From: Lachnospiraceae bacterium
Lineage (GTDB): Bacteria; Bacillota; Clostridia; Lachnospirales; Lachnospiraceae
Direction: 5' to 3'
DNA length: 36,895 nt
Assembly (NCBI GenBank): GCA_024403235.1
Contig: JAKSSF010000022.1
Location: 1-36,895, forward strand
Made by a program: the position numbers and the translations under genes
Notes under the pieces: model-generated
What the model saw: the letters and a program-made list of their open reading frames with translations, nothing else
Databases searched by the model: none
Told to the model about the DNA's origin: nothing
In this document: in pieces, positions 1 through 7,899 of the stretch
Layout of the letters: every line of letters begins with the position of its first letter
Position numbering within the stretch: the stretch's first letter is position 1

Positions 1-2
1 TT

Positions 3-362
3 CAAAGTTTAGAGCGTACCTTTATAGATAAAGTATTTGCGCTATGTGATTATTATATGGAAAATGATTTAAAGTTACATTCCAGACATATTTTTGATAT
101 TTATATGCTGTTGCCTAAAATGAATTTTGACAATGAGTTCGCTAGCTTAATAGAAGAAGTTCGAGAACACCGTCAGAAAATGGGAAGATGTCCATCTGCT
201 GCATCAAAAGTAAGTATACCATCTTTATTGACGCAGATTATTGAAAAGCGAGTTTATGAAGGTGACTATGAGGATATTACAAGTTATTTCCAAAAGACAA
301 AGGTAGATTACGATGAAGCGATGAAAGCAATTCAAAAAGTTGTAGAGGTAAATTTGTTTTAA
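3..362 (+). CDS. AbiEii/AbiGii-family nucleotidyltransferase toxin, C-terminal part (5' end outside window)
   Basis: The reading frame is open from base 3, so the gene enters from outside the window; 119 codons and a TAA stop are visible. The segment QSLERTFIDKVFALCDYY followed by HSRHIFDIYMLLP resembles the C-terminal half of AbiEii, the toxin of type IV AbiE abortive-infection systems. In that family a Pol-beta-type nucleotidyltransferase arrests growth unless its antitoxin AbiEi is present. The nucleotidyltransferase motif itself would lie upstream and cannot be checked. AbiE pairs are common cargo of integrative conjugative elements, which fits the mobile genes downstream. An internal ATG at 57 is not a credible start because the similarity extends upstream of it. 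Family call is from recognised motif; activity is inference. Confidence 0.75.
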   Translation, partial: QSLERTFIDKVFALCDYYMENDLKLHSRHIFDIYMLLPKMNFDNEFASLIEEVREHRQKMGRCPSAASKVSIPSLLTQIIEKRVYEGDYEDITSYFQKTKVDYDEAMKAIQKVVEVNLF

Positions 363-375
363 GGTGGTAGCTATG

Positions 376-538
376 GATATGTTCCCGTGTACTCTCATAG
401 CCTAAAATTGGCTTTGATATGTTTCCACGAACGGACAAAAGGAGAAAAATCGGTATGATAAGTTTCCGACTACGGCGAAAACACGAAAAAAGCCGTGGAT
501 ATGTTCCCTGTTACGAGCGAACCCTAAAAATGGGAGGT
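376..538. repeat. Four degenerate tandem repeats, 40-41 bp period
   Basis: The consensus GATATGTTYCC recurs at 376, 416, 457 and 498, a spacing of 40, 41 and 41 bp. The third copy is GATAAGTTTCC. Beyond the 11-bp core the units also share an AC about 16 bases in and an AAAA run about 30 bases in, so the whole unit seems to be the repeat. Copies 1 and 4 also share a CCTAAAA run. Spacing close to four helical turns would place the cores on one face of the DNA. The array follows the AbiEii stop codon by 13 bp. It resembles iterons or recombinase/accessory-protein sites; function is unknown. Confidence 0.65.
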
Positions 539-633
539 TTGACATTCATAGTATTTTCGCAACCCATGTGGTAGTTCTTTTCTTATTAGACCACAACGTA
601 CAAAAACGTACAAGTAAAATTTTAAAATTTGAC

Positions 634-657
634 AAAAAAATAAGCCATTAGAGGCTT
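634..657 (-). terminator. Candidate intrinsic terminator, minus strand
   Basis: Read on the minus strand, AAGCC-TCTAAT-GGCTT is followed directly by A and seven T residues. The stem is only 5 bp but perfect. No recognisable minus-strand gene ends here, so it may end a small RNA or be left over from a lost gene. Confidence 0.4.
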
Positions 658-855
658 CAGAGAGGTTTTTATGTTTCGGAAGTGTCAAAGAACCGAGCCT
701 GTAATTCTCTCCATTACGCAAAATCCATCCCTCCTCTGAGTCCGTATCTTCTTATGCGCAGGATAGTGCTATCCAAAACAAACCATATTCCCTATTGACA
801 TGGTATGTTATAATCTATTACACTTTCCACAACATCCACGATTGGAGGTTTATCT

Positions 856-1770
856 ATGAAACAAAAACAGCTTTTCATAACCGGCACGGCATTGGCTTTG
901 GCGGCGGCACTGGCTGGGTGCGGCGCGGCGGCCCCGGCGGCAGACCAAACTCAGGCCCGTCAGCCGTCCTACATCAGCATGACTCAGGCGCAGACGGCGG
1001 CGCTGGACGCTGCCAACATCGAAGCGGCGGACGCGGATATTTCATCCTCGACACTTGACGAGGTTGCGGGCGTATCCTGCTACAAGGTGGAATTCACGGC
1101 GGGAGGCCGTGCTTACGACTACTCCATCAATGCCGAGACCGGCGAGGTGATGGAGATGAGCGTCCATGACGAGGCCGCCGCCCCGGCGGACGCTCCGCAG
1201 ACGGACGTGCCTGTGTCCGCTACAGCCACCGCTCCGGCATCCGGCTCCTCTCACGCCGCCTCCGCATCGGTGCAGGCCGCGCCCAACACGAACGCTTCTG
1301 CCGGTAAGGTGGACGAGGCCAGGGCCAAGGAGATCGCCCTGAACCACGCGGGGGTGAAGGCGGCGGATGCCACCGTCACCAAGTCCAAGCTGGACTATGA
1401 CGATGGCCGTCAGGTCTACGAGATCGAATTCTATGTCAGCGGCAGCAGCGGCTACACCGAGTACGATTACGAGATTGAAGCAGCCACCGGCAAGATCGTC
1501 AGCTACGACTACGACGCAGAAAGCTACGCGCCTCCCGCTCAGAGCACCAACTCCGGCGTGAAGGTCACCGAGGCCACCGCTAAGAAAACTGCTCTCTCCC
1601 GCGTCTCCGGCGCCACGGAGAAGGACATCTACGAATGGAAGCTGGACTACGATGATGGCCGCATGGAATACGAGGGCAAGATCATCTACGGCGACATGGA
1701 GTATGAGTTTACCATCAATGCCGCCACCGGCGCTGTTACCGAGTGGGACGTTGAATCCGTCTACGATTGA
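856..1770 (+). CDS. PepSY-domain lipoprotein, three PepSY repeats
   Basis: The 304-aa product starts with a lipoprotein signal peptide: basic MKQK, a hydrophobic stretch, and lipobox LAGC with the lipidated Cys at residue 22. It should be anchored outside the membrane. Three PepSY-type modules follow at about residues 40-105, 150-222 and 232-304. Each has an N-terminal helix (such as [14 protein letters not shown]) and a beta-hairpin ending in a motif like [16 protein letters not shown]. PepSY domains are thought to bind or inhibit peptidases; the target here is unknown. GGAGG at 844-848 gives a good ribosome binding site. The gene and the following HU gene are strikingly GC-rich beside AT-rich flanks, a sign of transfer from a GC-rich relative. 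The lipoprotein call is firm, the role is not. Confidence 0.85.
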   Translation: MKQKQLFITGTALALAAALAGCGAAAPAADQTQARQPSYISMTQAQTAALDAANIEAADADISSSTLDEVAGVSCYKVEFTAGGRAYDYSINAETGEVMEMSVHDEAAAPADAPQTDVPVSATATAPASGSSHAASASVQAAPNTNASAGKVDEARAKEIALNHAGVKAADATVTKSKLDYDDGRQVYEIEFYVSGSSGYTEYDYEIEAATGKIVSYDYDAESYAPPAQSTNSGVKVTEATAKKTALSRVSGATEKDIYEWKLDYDDGRMEYEGKIIYGDMEYEFTINAATGAVTEWDVESVYD

Positions 1771-1837
1771 CGCCCACAGCCTTGAGGACAGGCGAAACCA
1801 AGCGGCGCAAGGAAAAACTTGCATAAAAACGCAAGAG

Positions 1838-2110
1838 ATGAACAAGAACGAATTTGTTACCGCGATTGCGGAAAAGTCCGGTCTGACGAAGAAGGACGCG
1901 GAGGCGGCGCTGAACGCCTGCACCGCAGTTGTAACGGACGTGCTGAAGGCCGGTGACAGCGTGCAGCTCATCGGCTTCGGTACCTTTGAGGTGCGGGAGC
2001 GTGCCGCCCGTCAGGGCCGCAATCCCCACACTGGCGAAACTATTGAGATCGCCGCCGCAAAGGCCCCCGCCTTCAAGCCCGGAAAGGCCCTGAAGGACGC
2101 CATCCAGTAA
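1838..2110 (+). CDS. HU/IHF-family DNA-binding protein
   Basis: The 90-aa product begins [22 protein letters not shown] and contains the HU signature [18 protein letters not shown] plus the C-terminal [12 protein letters not shown], the full length of a bacterial HU subunit. It should bind and bend DNA as a dimer. The frame is open upstream of the ATG at 1838, but similarity begins exactly there; the local Shine-Dalgarno is poor (AAGAG abuts the ATG), so expression may depend on readthrough from the lipoprotein gene, whose stop is 67 bp upstream. Base composition matches that gene and not the flanks, so this is probably a transferred HU copy rather than the housekeeping one. A strong terminator follows. 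Confidence 0.93.
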   Translation: MNKNEFVTAIAEKSGLTKKDAEAALNACTAVVTDVLKAGDSVQLIGFGTFEVRERAARQGRNPHTGETIEIAAAKAPAFKPGKALKDAIQ

Positions 2111-2131
2111 TTTCACAGCAAGTAGCAAAGT

Positions 2132-2172
2132 GCCACTCGGACGTTTTTTCGTCCGAGTGGCGCTGTTTTTTT
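2132..2172 (+). terminator. Strong intrinsic terminator after the HU gene
   Basis: A perfect 12-bp stem (GCCACTCGGACG and its complement) with a T6 loop is followed by GCTG and seven T residues. It closes the GC-rich PepSY-HU unit. Confidence 0.93.
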
Positions 2173-2210
2173 ATCCGCGGACTTGGACTGTTTCTCTTGC
2201 TGCGCGGTCA

Positions 2211-2399
2211 CTAAAAAAGAATTCCAGAGACAAAATCTGCTAAATTGCAAAGACTAACCTCAACTTTATTTTTAGGAGGATATCGTTCTGCACTGTCTTC
2301 TGGTGTTCCCTTTGCCTTCTTAACTGCCATGCGTATTGCTCGCATTGCCTTTTCAATTTCCCTGGACGTATAACCGGCTTTCAATGCCCATTCCGGCTG
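2211..2399 (-). pseudogene. Unidentified C-terminal coding fragment abutting the IS256 remnant
   Basis: The minus strand is open from about 2399 to a TAG at 2211-2213 and reads WALKAGYTSREIEKAMRAIR, then a Lys-rich stretch and a hydrophobic end. It is in a different frame from the transposase fragment, whose reading stops at 2381. The helical, charged character suggests a genuine protein tail, but I do not recognise the family. It probably marks the partner sequence at the junction that truncated the insertion sequence. Confidence 0.3.
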
Positions 2400-2608
2400 T
2401 TATCCGTGTCTTTATTCTTGTAGTCATATTTGCTGTATCCCAGTTCCTCGTCCAATTCGGATTCCAGACCATTCTCCATAAATTCTGCGATGGTTTCTTT
2501 GAAGAGATTCTGGATGTCATCCATGCTGCTGATATTGCTCGATTGCAGCAACTCCCGAATTTTTGCTCGCCGGGCCTGCTCTTCTGGGCTTCGATTCTTT
2601 CTACTCAT
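2381..2608 (-). pseudogene. IS256-family transposase, N-terminal 75 residues
   Basis: The product starts MSRKNRSPEEQARRAKIREL and continues with an N-terminal region typical of IS256-type (mutator-like) transposases, ending ...TDNSRNGH then a stop. In full-length relatives the sequence runs on from NGH into the DDE catalytic domain; here the frame ends at the junction with unrelated coding sequence. The SD (GAGG, 8 nt before the ATG) lies inside a hairpin, listed separately. Confidence 0.85.
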
Positions 2609-2613
2609 AAGAT

Positions 2614-2658
2614 AAACCTCAAATGTGGTGCTTCTATTCTACACCACATTGGAGGTTT
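2614..2658 (-). promoter_or_regulatory. Hairpin that would sequester the transposase ribosome binding site
   Basis: AAACCTC plus AATGTGGTG on one side pairs with CACCACATT plus GAGGTTT on the other, two blocks of 7 and 9 bp separated by one mismatch. On the minus strand the 3' arm contains the GAGG Shine-Dalgarno of the transposase. Transcripts entering from outside the element would fold and hide the start, as known for several insertion sequences. Confidence 0.65.
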
Positions 2659-2728
2659 ACACAAAATTTGGGATAGTCTCGTATCTTGGTACTTACAGAA
2701 AGAATACCATAAAGAAGCGTAATTGTTA

Positions 2729-2772
2729 AGAAAAAAGAGCCGGAAGCTGAAAAAATACAGCCCCCGACTCTT
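2729..2772 (-). terminator. Intrinsic terminator, minus strand, end of the conjugative-element operon
   Basis: AAGAGCCGGAAGCTG (2735-2749) pairs imperfectly with CAGCCCCCGACTCTT (2758-2772). On the minus strand a T-rich run follows. It lies a few bases beyond the stop of the 67-aa gene, so it ends the minus-strand operon. Confidence 0.75.
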
Positions 2773-2776
2773 CTTT

Positions 2777-2980
2777 TTATTCTGCCATTTCAAAATTCAT
2801 AGCGGCAAATTCTTCATCCGACAATGCTTTGAGCTTATCTACCACCTGAAGGGAAAGCTCTATCATGTCCACATCATCAATATAAGGCAAAGCCCTTGTG
2901 ATGTCCCCCATGACCTTTTTCCTGTTCTTGCTGGCATATATGCATATCAGATTGCTCTCTTCTACTGTAAAACCGTTCAT
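2777..2980 (-). CDS. TTRAP-like transposon-encoded small protein
   Basis: The 67-aa acidic product MNGFTVEESNLICIYASKNR... ending EEFAAMNFEMAE resembles the TTRAP (transposon-transfer assisting protein) family of small proteins in Firmicute conjugative transposons. Its mechanism is not known. It overlaps the end of the upstream 1054-aa gene by four bases (ATGA), so the two are translationally coupled. A terminator follows immediately. The family call is from recognised sequence style and context. Confidence 0.7.
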   Translation of the reverse strand: MNGFTVEESNLICIYASKNRKKVMGDITRALPYIDDVDMIELSLQVVDKLKALSDEEFAAMNFEMAE

Positions 2981-5900
2981 CCTTCTACCCCCCTGTTCTT
3001 ATCCTTTGACTTGGTTTCTTCCTCTTTCGGAGGAATGTTTGCTATTTTTTTAAGATTACTGGCAAGCTTTACCTTTAATGAAGGTCTGTCCTCGTCTTTT
3101 TTTGTTCCAATCGGAATAACCGGAATTACATTTTTCTCCTTCGGAGGATGCTGTTCCTTCACTTCCTTTTCTTCCTCATGTACCTGCTCTTTAGTCTCTT
3201 CCTGCTTTGGTGGCAGATTATTGATGATACCGTCTATATTATTATAATTGCCCTCTACCAGCTCCTCCACCTTGGCAAGTGGATTGTACTCCTGTATCTT
3301 TGATACAAGCTTTCCGGCTTCCCTTACATTGTCAATCACATCATCATTATCCCTGATATCTGCAAGATAATCTTTCATATAGTCAGCATTTCCCTCACGG
3401 AGAGCCTCCGCTATCGTTCGGACATTGGCTTCCCTGTCATCAACTGCATCTTGATATCCATAGGTATCGTAGCCATAGCAAAATTCGTCTATGGCAACGG
3501 CCAATTCCATAGCTTCATCCATCTCTTCCTGTGATTTTGCCACTTCAGAGATATCCTGTCCCTCATTTCTCCTTGCATTTACCCTTGCTTCTACTTCCGG
3601 GCTTATCGGTATTACATAGGCATCAGGAAGCTTTTCTATCAATGCTTCGACCAGTGCCATAGCCTCCGAATTGTCATAAACCTGCGGAACACGGGCTATC
3701 ACATCCATATCAATCGTTTTCCCGGAATAAATATCAAGCTGCACATCCCGGTCATAGGAATCTGCAGAAGGGTCAACCACCCTTATCCCTATTCTTGGGA
3801 CTGTGCCATCTTTGGTATTTTGATGCTCATTGAATACGGCGATTGCCTCATCCACCGATGTAATGTCATCCCTGTAAGCCCCCATATCATGGAACTCTCC
3901 GTTGCTTGATACCACATAAGTAATTGTTACACCACTATGATCAAGAGCCTGCCTTTCTTTTTCTGGCTTTTCAAATTCTGCCTTATCTTGCATCTGTTCC
4001 GCTTTTTCTGTGAGATACGGCTCTACCTGCGGAAGATAAGTCTCCAGAGTGCCTGTCTTGTCCTCTTTTATGGGGTTAATATCTACAGACACCCCTTCAA
4101 TCTTTAGTCCGGCTTCATTAAGCACGGCAAACATATCATCTTCTCTGGCAGTGCCTGAATATTCGATTACCATATCAAGGTCAGAGCCTTCTCCCTCAAG
4201 GCCTCTGCACCTGCTCCCGGAAAGCACCACATCCACTATCTGGGCATCCATTCCGTATTCTTCGATTTCAGCCTGGGCAAATGCAGCCACAGTCTCCTCA
4301 ATCTCCGATGGACGCTGTGATTTGATTGGATGATACATTTCCTCTGTTTTGGCACGAAAATCAGCAACGATATTGCTCTTATCAGGGTTTTCTTCACGCT
4401 CTACCGCCTTTTCTCGAATAGAAGCCATTTCAGCCTGCTCCACAGCCTCTACTTTCTCCACAAAATCATCATAGTCGATATCCGTCGGCACATCCCCGAT
4501 ATAAACCTCTCCCTGTATAGGTCTGCGGTAATATATCTCCAGCTGTGAATCAAATCCCGGCTTTAACAGTTCATCACTTATAATGTTATCCAGAGCCTCC
4601 CTTATGGATATATCAGTATTTTCATAGAAGCCTCCGTCCAAAAGCCTGTAATCCTCATTATATATGGAATACTCATACCCCTCTGTAGAGTCCTGGACTG
4701 TTACATACCTGTCGGATATCTTTATAGCCACCTCTGTTTCAGGCGTAAGGTCAGGAGCATATATCCCCTTATCGAGCAAATCAGGCATCTCGGCAAATTC
4801 GAACTTATCAACAAAATAGGCCTTATTTTCCCCATTCTCATGAATAACTACCACATCACTTACGGATAAAGAATGCCCTGTAAAATCTTCCGGACGGTCA
4901 ATATTGAACTTCTCATAAATCTGATCCAGTCCAATATCAGGAGTCTTTTCCCCAACATATATGAGATCATAATTCTCCATATCCACCGAAAGACCTTCCT
5001 TTGCCATCATGTCAGTCCCGGTGAATCTGTGATAATGCAGGCTGTCATCATCTTTCAGCTGATAGATTCCGAAGGTATCCTTATCCCCATAAAGAAGCCT
5101 GGCTTCCATATTTGCCTTTAATTCGGCATCTTCAGAGATAGTTTCTTCCTGTGATACCTGCACTGTTTCCTCAATTTCAGGCTCTGCTACAACCTCTGTC
5201 TCTACTGTAACAGTCTGCTCCGCTTCCCTTTCCTTTTCCAATACCATCATCTGGACCTCGATTTTATTTATCAGCTCCGCAGATGTTTTTCTGATAGTAT
5301 CAAGAGATCCTTTTAGTTCTGCCATATCTTTATCTCCGCTCCATCCGGCTATATACCCGAAACTGTATTCTGAGGTATCAATTCCGAAATGAGAAAGGAC
5401 TGTAAATGCCACGCTTTCCGCTTCCACTTCTCTTGTATTCCTGTCTTTCCCCTGACCGGTCTCTAATGCCGCCTCTATCTCCTTGTTATGAAGAATGCTA
5501 TGGGCTGTCTCATGGACAAGGGTTTTAAGGGTCTGGCTTTCCGGCATATCCTTTTGCACAACAATGAGCTTTGCTTCCCTGTCAAAATAGCCTTTAGAAT
5601 CTCCTGCTACATCCTTGTATTCAATAGGTACAGGAGAAACATACTCAATGGCTTTCACAAAATCCTGATACCCCTCCACGGAAGCCGTAAGGTCTTTCAC
5701 TTCAAGCTCCGGAATAGGTTCTCCGTATGTCTGCGACACATCAAATACTGTGACTGGCTTAAAAGCAGGAATTGTACGCTCTACCCACTCCATCTTTGGC
5801 TGACCATCTTCTCCTATCATAGGCTGACCGGATACCGGGTCTATTACCTCCTGCTTTTCTCTTATTTTTTTAGGCACGGGAGCCAAAATCTTTATACCCT

Positions 5901-6141
5901 TTTCTCCCTTTTTTACCTGACGCTCAAAGTTTTTCTGCCATCCCTGATACCCGGCAACCAATGTCGCATCGGGCTTTTGCATGGTAATGAGCAGTGTATT
6001 GTTATAACTGTAATTATGAAATTTTGACATCGTATTCAGATACGATTTGTATTGTTCGCTTTCAAAGAGATTTTTAAGTCCTTCCTCAAGCTTATCTGTG
6101 ATTTCCTGCACCTGATTTCTGTTTCCTTTATCATCTGCCAT
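2977..6141 (-). CDS. ArdC-like / zinc metallopeptidase / YodL / nucleotidyltransferase multidomain protein of a conjugative element
   Basis: The 1054-aa protein has, in order: an ArdC-like N-terminal domain (about 15-140, with YSYNNTLLITMQKPDATLVAGYQ and GWQKNFERQVKKGEKGI), an ImmA/IrrE-type metallopeptidase (HETAH at 210-214, possible third ligand Glu near 240), a coiled charged linker, a YodL-like module (about 350-400) with an adjoining conserved block to about 460, and a Pol-beta-type nucleotidyltransferase (GSRCRG from 642, SDLD at 653-656, VDIN near 686). A charged tail ends in a Lys-rich stretch. ArdC proteins bind single-stranded DNA and protect incoming plasmids from restriction, so a role in establishment after transfer is likely. 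GGAGG precedes the ATG. It looks intact, although the upstream helicase is not. Confidence 0.85.
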   Translation of the reverse strand: MADDKGNRNQVQEITDKLEEGLKNLFESEQYKSYLNTMSKFHNYSYNNTLLITMQKPDATLVAGYQGWQKNFERQVKKGEKGIKILAPVPKKIREKQEVIDPVSGQPMIGEDGQPKMEWVERTIPAFKPVTVFDVSQTYGEPIPELEVKDLTASVEGYQDFVKAIEYVSPVPIEYKDVAGDSKGYFDREAKLIVVQKDMPESQTLKTLVHETAHSILHNKEIEAALETGQGKDRNTREVEAESVAFTVLSHFGIDTSEYSFGYIAGWSGDKDMAELKGSLDTIRKTSAELINKIEVQMMVLEKEREAEQTVTVETEVVAEPEIEETVQVSQEETISEDAELKANMEARLLYGDKDTFGIYQLKDDDSLHYHRFTGTDMMAKEGLSVDMENYDLIYVGEKTPDIGLDQIYEKFNIDRPEDFTGHSLSVSDVVVIHENGENKAYFVDKFEFAEMPDLLDKGIYAPDLTPETEVAIKISDRYVTVQDSTEGYEYSIYNEDYRLLDGGFYENTDISIREALDNIISDELLKPGFDSQLEIYYRRPIQGEVYIGDVPTDIDYDDFVEKVEAVEQAEMASIREKAVEREENPDKSNIVADFRAKTEEMYHPIKSQRPSEIEETVAAFAQAEIEEYGMDAQIVDVVLSGSRCRGLEGEGSDLDMVIEYSGTAREDDMFAVLNEAGLKIEGVSVDINPIKEDKTGTLETYLPQVEPYLTEKAEQMQDKAEFEKPEKERQALDHSGVTITYVVSSNGEFHDMGAYRDDITSVDEAIAVFNEHQNTKDGTVPRIGIRVVDPSADSYDRDVQLDIYSGKTIDMDVIARVPQVYDNSEAMALVEALIEKLPDAYVIPISPEVEARVNARRNEGQDISEVAKSQEEMDEAMELAVAIDEFCYGYDTYGYQDAVDDREANVRTIAEALREGNADYMKDYLADIRDNDDVIDNVREAGKLVSKIQEYNPLAKVEELVEGNYNNIDGIINNLPPKQEETKEQVHEEEKEVKEQHPPKEKNVIPVIPIGTKKDEDRPSLKVKLASNLKKIANIPPKEEETKSKDKNRGVEG

Positions 6142-6196
6142 ATTCTTCCTCCAAAAGAAAAGGGCAGATAACCGTTATGATTACCTACCCTGTAAG

Positions 6197-7663
6197 TTAT
6201 AGTGTTGTCTGCTTACTTTTTGCCTTATCCGGCTCCGGCTTTTCCTCCTTTTTCCCGGAAACCATATTTTTCATTCCTTTTAGCTTATCCATAAGAGAGG
6301 GTTTTGCTTTATCCTCCAGTTTTGTGCCTATGTGGATATTGGAAGCCTTTGCCGGGGCATCCGCTATCTGGGTCTTTTTATTTGGAGCATCTGCCACTTT
6401 TGAAACATCGGCATTGTCAACCTCCTCTTCATCAACCCCCATAGTATCATCACCTTTTTCATCCATATTAAGAAGGGCATTAAGCTCGTTTAGCCTGTTA
6501 AGCTTTTCTGCCAACACATCCTCCTGCGGAAATGGTTTTGTAACTTCCACTTTTGCCGTTTCAAGCTGCTTTTCCACGTTTTCAAGCTTTGTCACTGCTT
6601 CCTCTAACTGCCTCGGCATATTTTCAAGGGCATTGGTCATACGGGTTACATTACCGATGGCATCCGTACCCAGCTCCACATTATGGGATAATTGCCCTTT
6701 AAGGCTCATGGTGAACTTTTTATTGAAGCTGTCAAAGGATAACTGCATCTTCATCCCCATATACTCACCCACATTAAGCTGCATATTTGAGGATTTTATT
6801 TCCGAACACATAGCCATGATAGCAGCTCCGGCTTCCTTCTTATCGTCAAAGACCTTATTCCCCACCCTCATGGTAAACGCATCCTTATCGGCAGGCTTAT
6901 GATCGTTGAAAGTCTGGATATCCGCTTTCATACCCTCTATCCGCTCTTTCAGGTTTGATATCTGCATAGGGTAGTTTTTTGCGATATTATCCTCAAGCCT
7001 GTATTTCTGGCTTGTATGATTGGCTTTCATCAGCTTTAGCTTCGATACCTCGATATCCAAATCCATCTTTTCCTTGATATAGGGATTTCCTGTTGCAAGG
7101 GCTTTTACCTCCGCATAGGATAGAGCTGCCTCGTCCACATCCTCACAGGAACGCACCGGGGATTTGCTGGTCATTATCTGGCCAATAAACTTCTGCTTAT
7201 TCTCTATCAGCTGCCATGAGTAAGCATCGAAGGTGTTCTCCGTAACATACCGGAAAATGCTGACCTGCGGATTCTCATTGCCCTGTCTTAAAATACGCCC
7301 CTCCTGTTGTTCTATATCCGAAGGTCTCCATGGCACATCCAAATGATGGAGGGCTATGAGCTTATCCTGCACATTCGTACCGGCTCCCATTTTTGCAGTA
7401 GAACCAAGTAAAAAGCGAACCTGCCCACTTCTTACTTTACTGAACAGCTCCGCTTTCCTGTTTTCCGTATTCGCATCATGGATAAAGGCAATCTCGGCAG
7501 GCGGCACTCCCTTTGCCACCAGCTTATCCCTTATGTCCTCATACACATTAAATGTCCCGTCACCCTTTGGTGTAGAAAGATCGCAGAATATCAGCTGTGC
7601 CGACTTTTGCGGTTTCGTCTGCTCCCAGATTTCAAAAGCCTTCTCCACACATACCGTGGATTT
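6197..7663 (-). pseudogene. SNF2-type helicase of a conjugative element, C-terminal part only
   Basis: The frame reads KSTVCVEKAFEIWEQTKPQK and continues with GSTAKMGAGTNVQ (motif V) and QQEGRILRQG (motif VI) of superfamily 2 helicases, followed by a long charged C-terminal region with coiled-coil character. Relatives are giant conjugative-element proteins of over 2,000 aa combining DNA-methylase-like and SNF2 helicase domains. Everything upstream, including Walker A and B, is missing: the similarity ends within about ten bases of a large palindrome starting at 7672. GTG at 7648 could restart translation but has no clear ribosome binding site. The product would lack ATPase activity. Confidence 0.82.
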
Positions 7664-7671
7664 TAATGGCC

Positions 7672-7721
7672 TAGAGGGACGGGGTTACAGGGTCATATGC
7701 CCCTGTAACCCCGTCCCTCTA
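7672..7721. repeat. Perfect 21-bp-arm palindrome (REP-like) at the helicase breakpoint
   Basis: The arm TAGAGGGACGGGGTTACAGG plus one G (7672-7692) is matched exactly by its complement at 7701-7721, with an 8-nt loop TCATATGC. GGGAC-type hairpins of this style are associated with REP elements and RAYT/IS200-like Y1 transposases in some Firmicutes. It sits exactly where the helicase frame loses similarity, so it probably marks the break. There is no T-tract, so it is not a standard terminator. Confidence 0.85.
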
Positions 7722-7817
7722 ATATTAACAAAAGACGAACTTGTGAAGCGAATATATAAAAAAGTCCAGTTAATTTATAACGGTTATACTAGGTTAAGAA
7801 AAGGATTGTATGTTTAA
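7722..7817 (+). pseudogene. Possible C-terminal coding remnant, unidentified
   Basis: Right after the palindrome one plus-strand frame reads LTKDELVKRIYKKVQLIYNG then YTRLRKGLYV and a TAA stop. It looks like a natural basic protein tail. No family is recognised and there is no start, so the call rests on amino-acid character alone. Confidence 0.25.
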
Positions 7818-7856
7818 ATAGATATATGATACTTTTATATGACCACACTTAATTTC

Positions 7857-7884
7857 ACTACTTATAAGTAGTATACTTTCAAGT
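7857..7884 (+). promoter_or_regulatory. Two adjacent palindromes before the ATPase pseudogene
   Basis: ACTACTTATAAGTAGT (7857-7872) is a perfect 16-bp palindrome and is followed two bases later by ACTTTCAAGT (7875-7884), which shares the ACTT..AAGT half-sites. Together they lie 15 bp upstream of the pseudogene start, where an operator or promoter would be expected. Confidence 0.5.
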
Positions 7885-7899
7885 AGGGAAATGAGGTGC

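Larger units (their letters stand above)
363..855. other. 493-bp gap without a convincing gene
   Basis: Besides the repeat array and the minus-strand terminator listed separately, this stretch holds an inverted repeat TGTGGT/ACCACA (567-572 and 590-595) next to a direct repeat AACGTACAA (595-603 and 605-613), and a perfect 14-bp dyad GGATAGTGCTATCC (762-775). A TATAAT at 809-814 is a possible -10 for the lipoprotein gene, but TTGACA at 795-800 lies only 8 bp away, so they cannot act together. A 65-codon minus-strand frame across 524-721 contains the terminator hairpin and shows no recognisable domain. The dyads could be recombinase or regulator sites; this is not established. Confidence 0.4.
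2381..2680 (-). mobile_element. IS256-family insertion sequence remnant, 5' end only
   Basis: The element keeps one terminus and the first part of its transposase gene. The outer end reads inward on the minus strand from 2680 as GAGACTATCCCAAATTTTGT, of the kind seen at IS256-family ends. The transposase frame stops after 75 of roughly 400 residues, and no second terminus is visible. The catalytic DDE part is lost, so the copy cannot move by itself. Confidence 0.8.

Noticed and set aside
376..538. CRISPR array
   Set aside because: Only an 11-bp core is shared, repeat copies are not identical, and no cas genes are near.
524..721. 65-codon minus-strand frame
   Set aside because: A terminator-like hairpin lies inside it and no family is recognised.
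1042..1971. 309-codon minus-strand frame across the PepSY and HU genes
   Set aside because: Antisense shadow of GC-rich coding sequence; no ribosome binding site or recognisable domain, whereas both plus-strand genes have clear families.
7356..7817. 153-codon plus-strand frame spanning the palindrome
   Set aside because: Chimera of helicase antisense, the palindrome and a short downstream remnant; only the last part could be real coding sequence.
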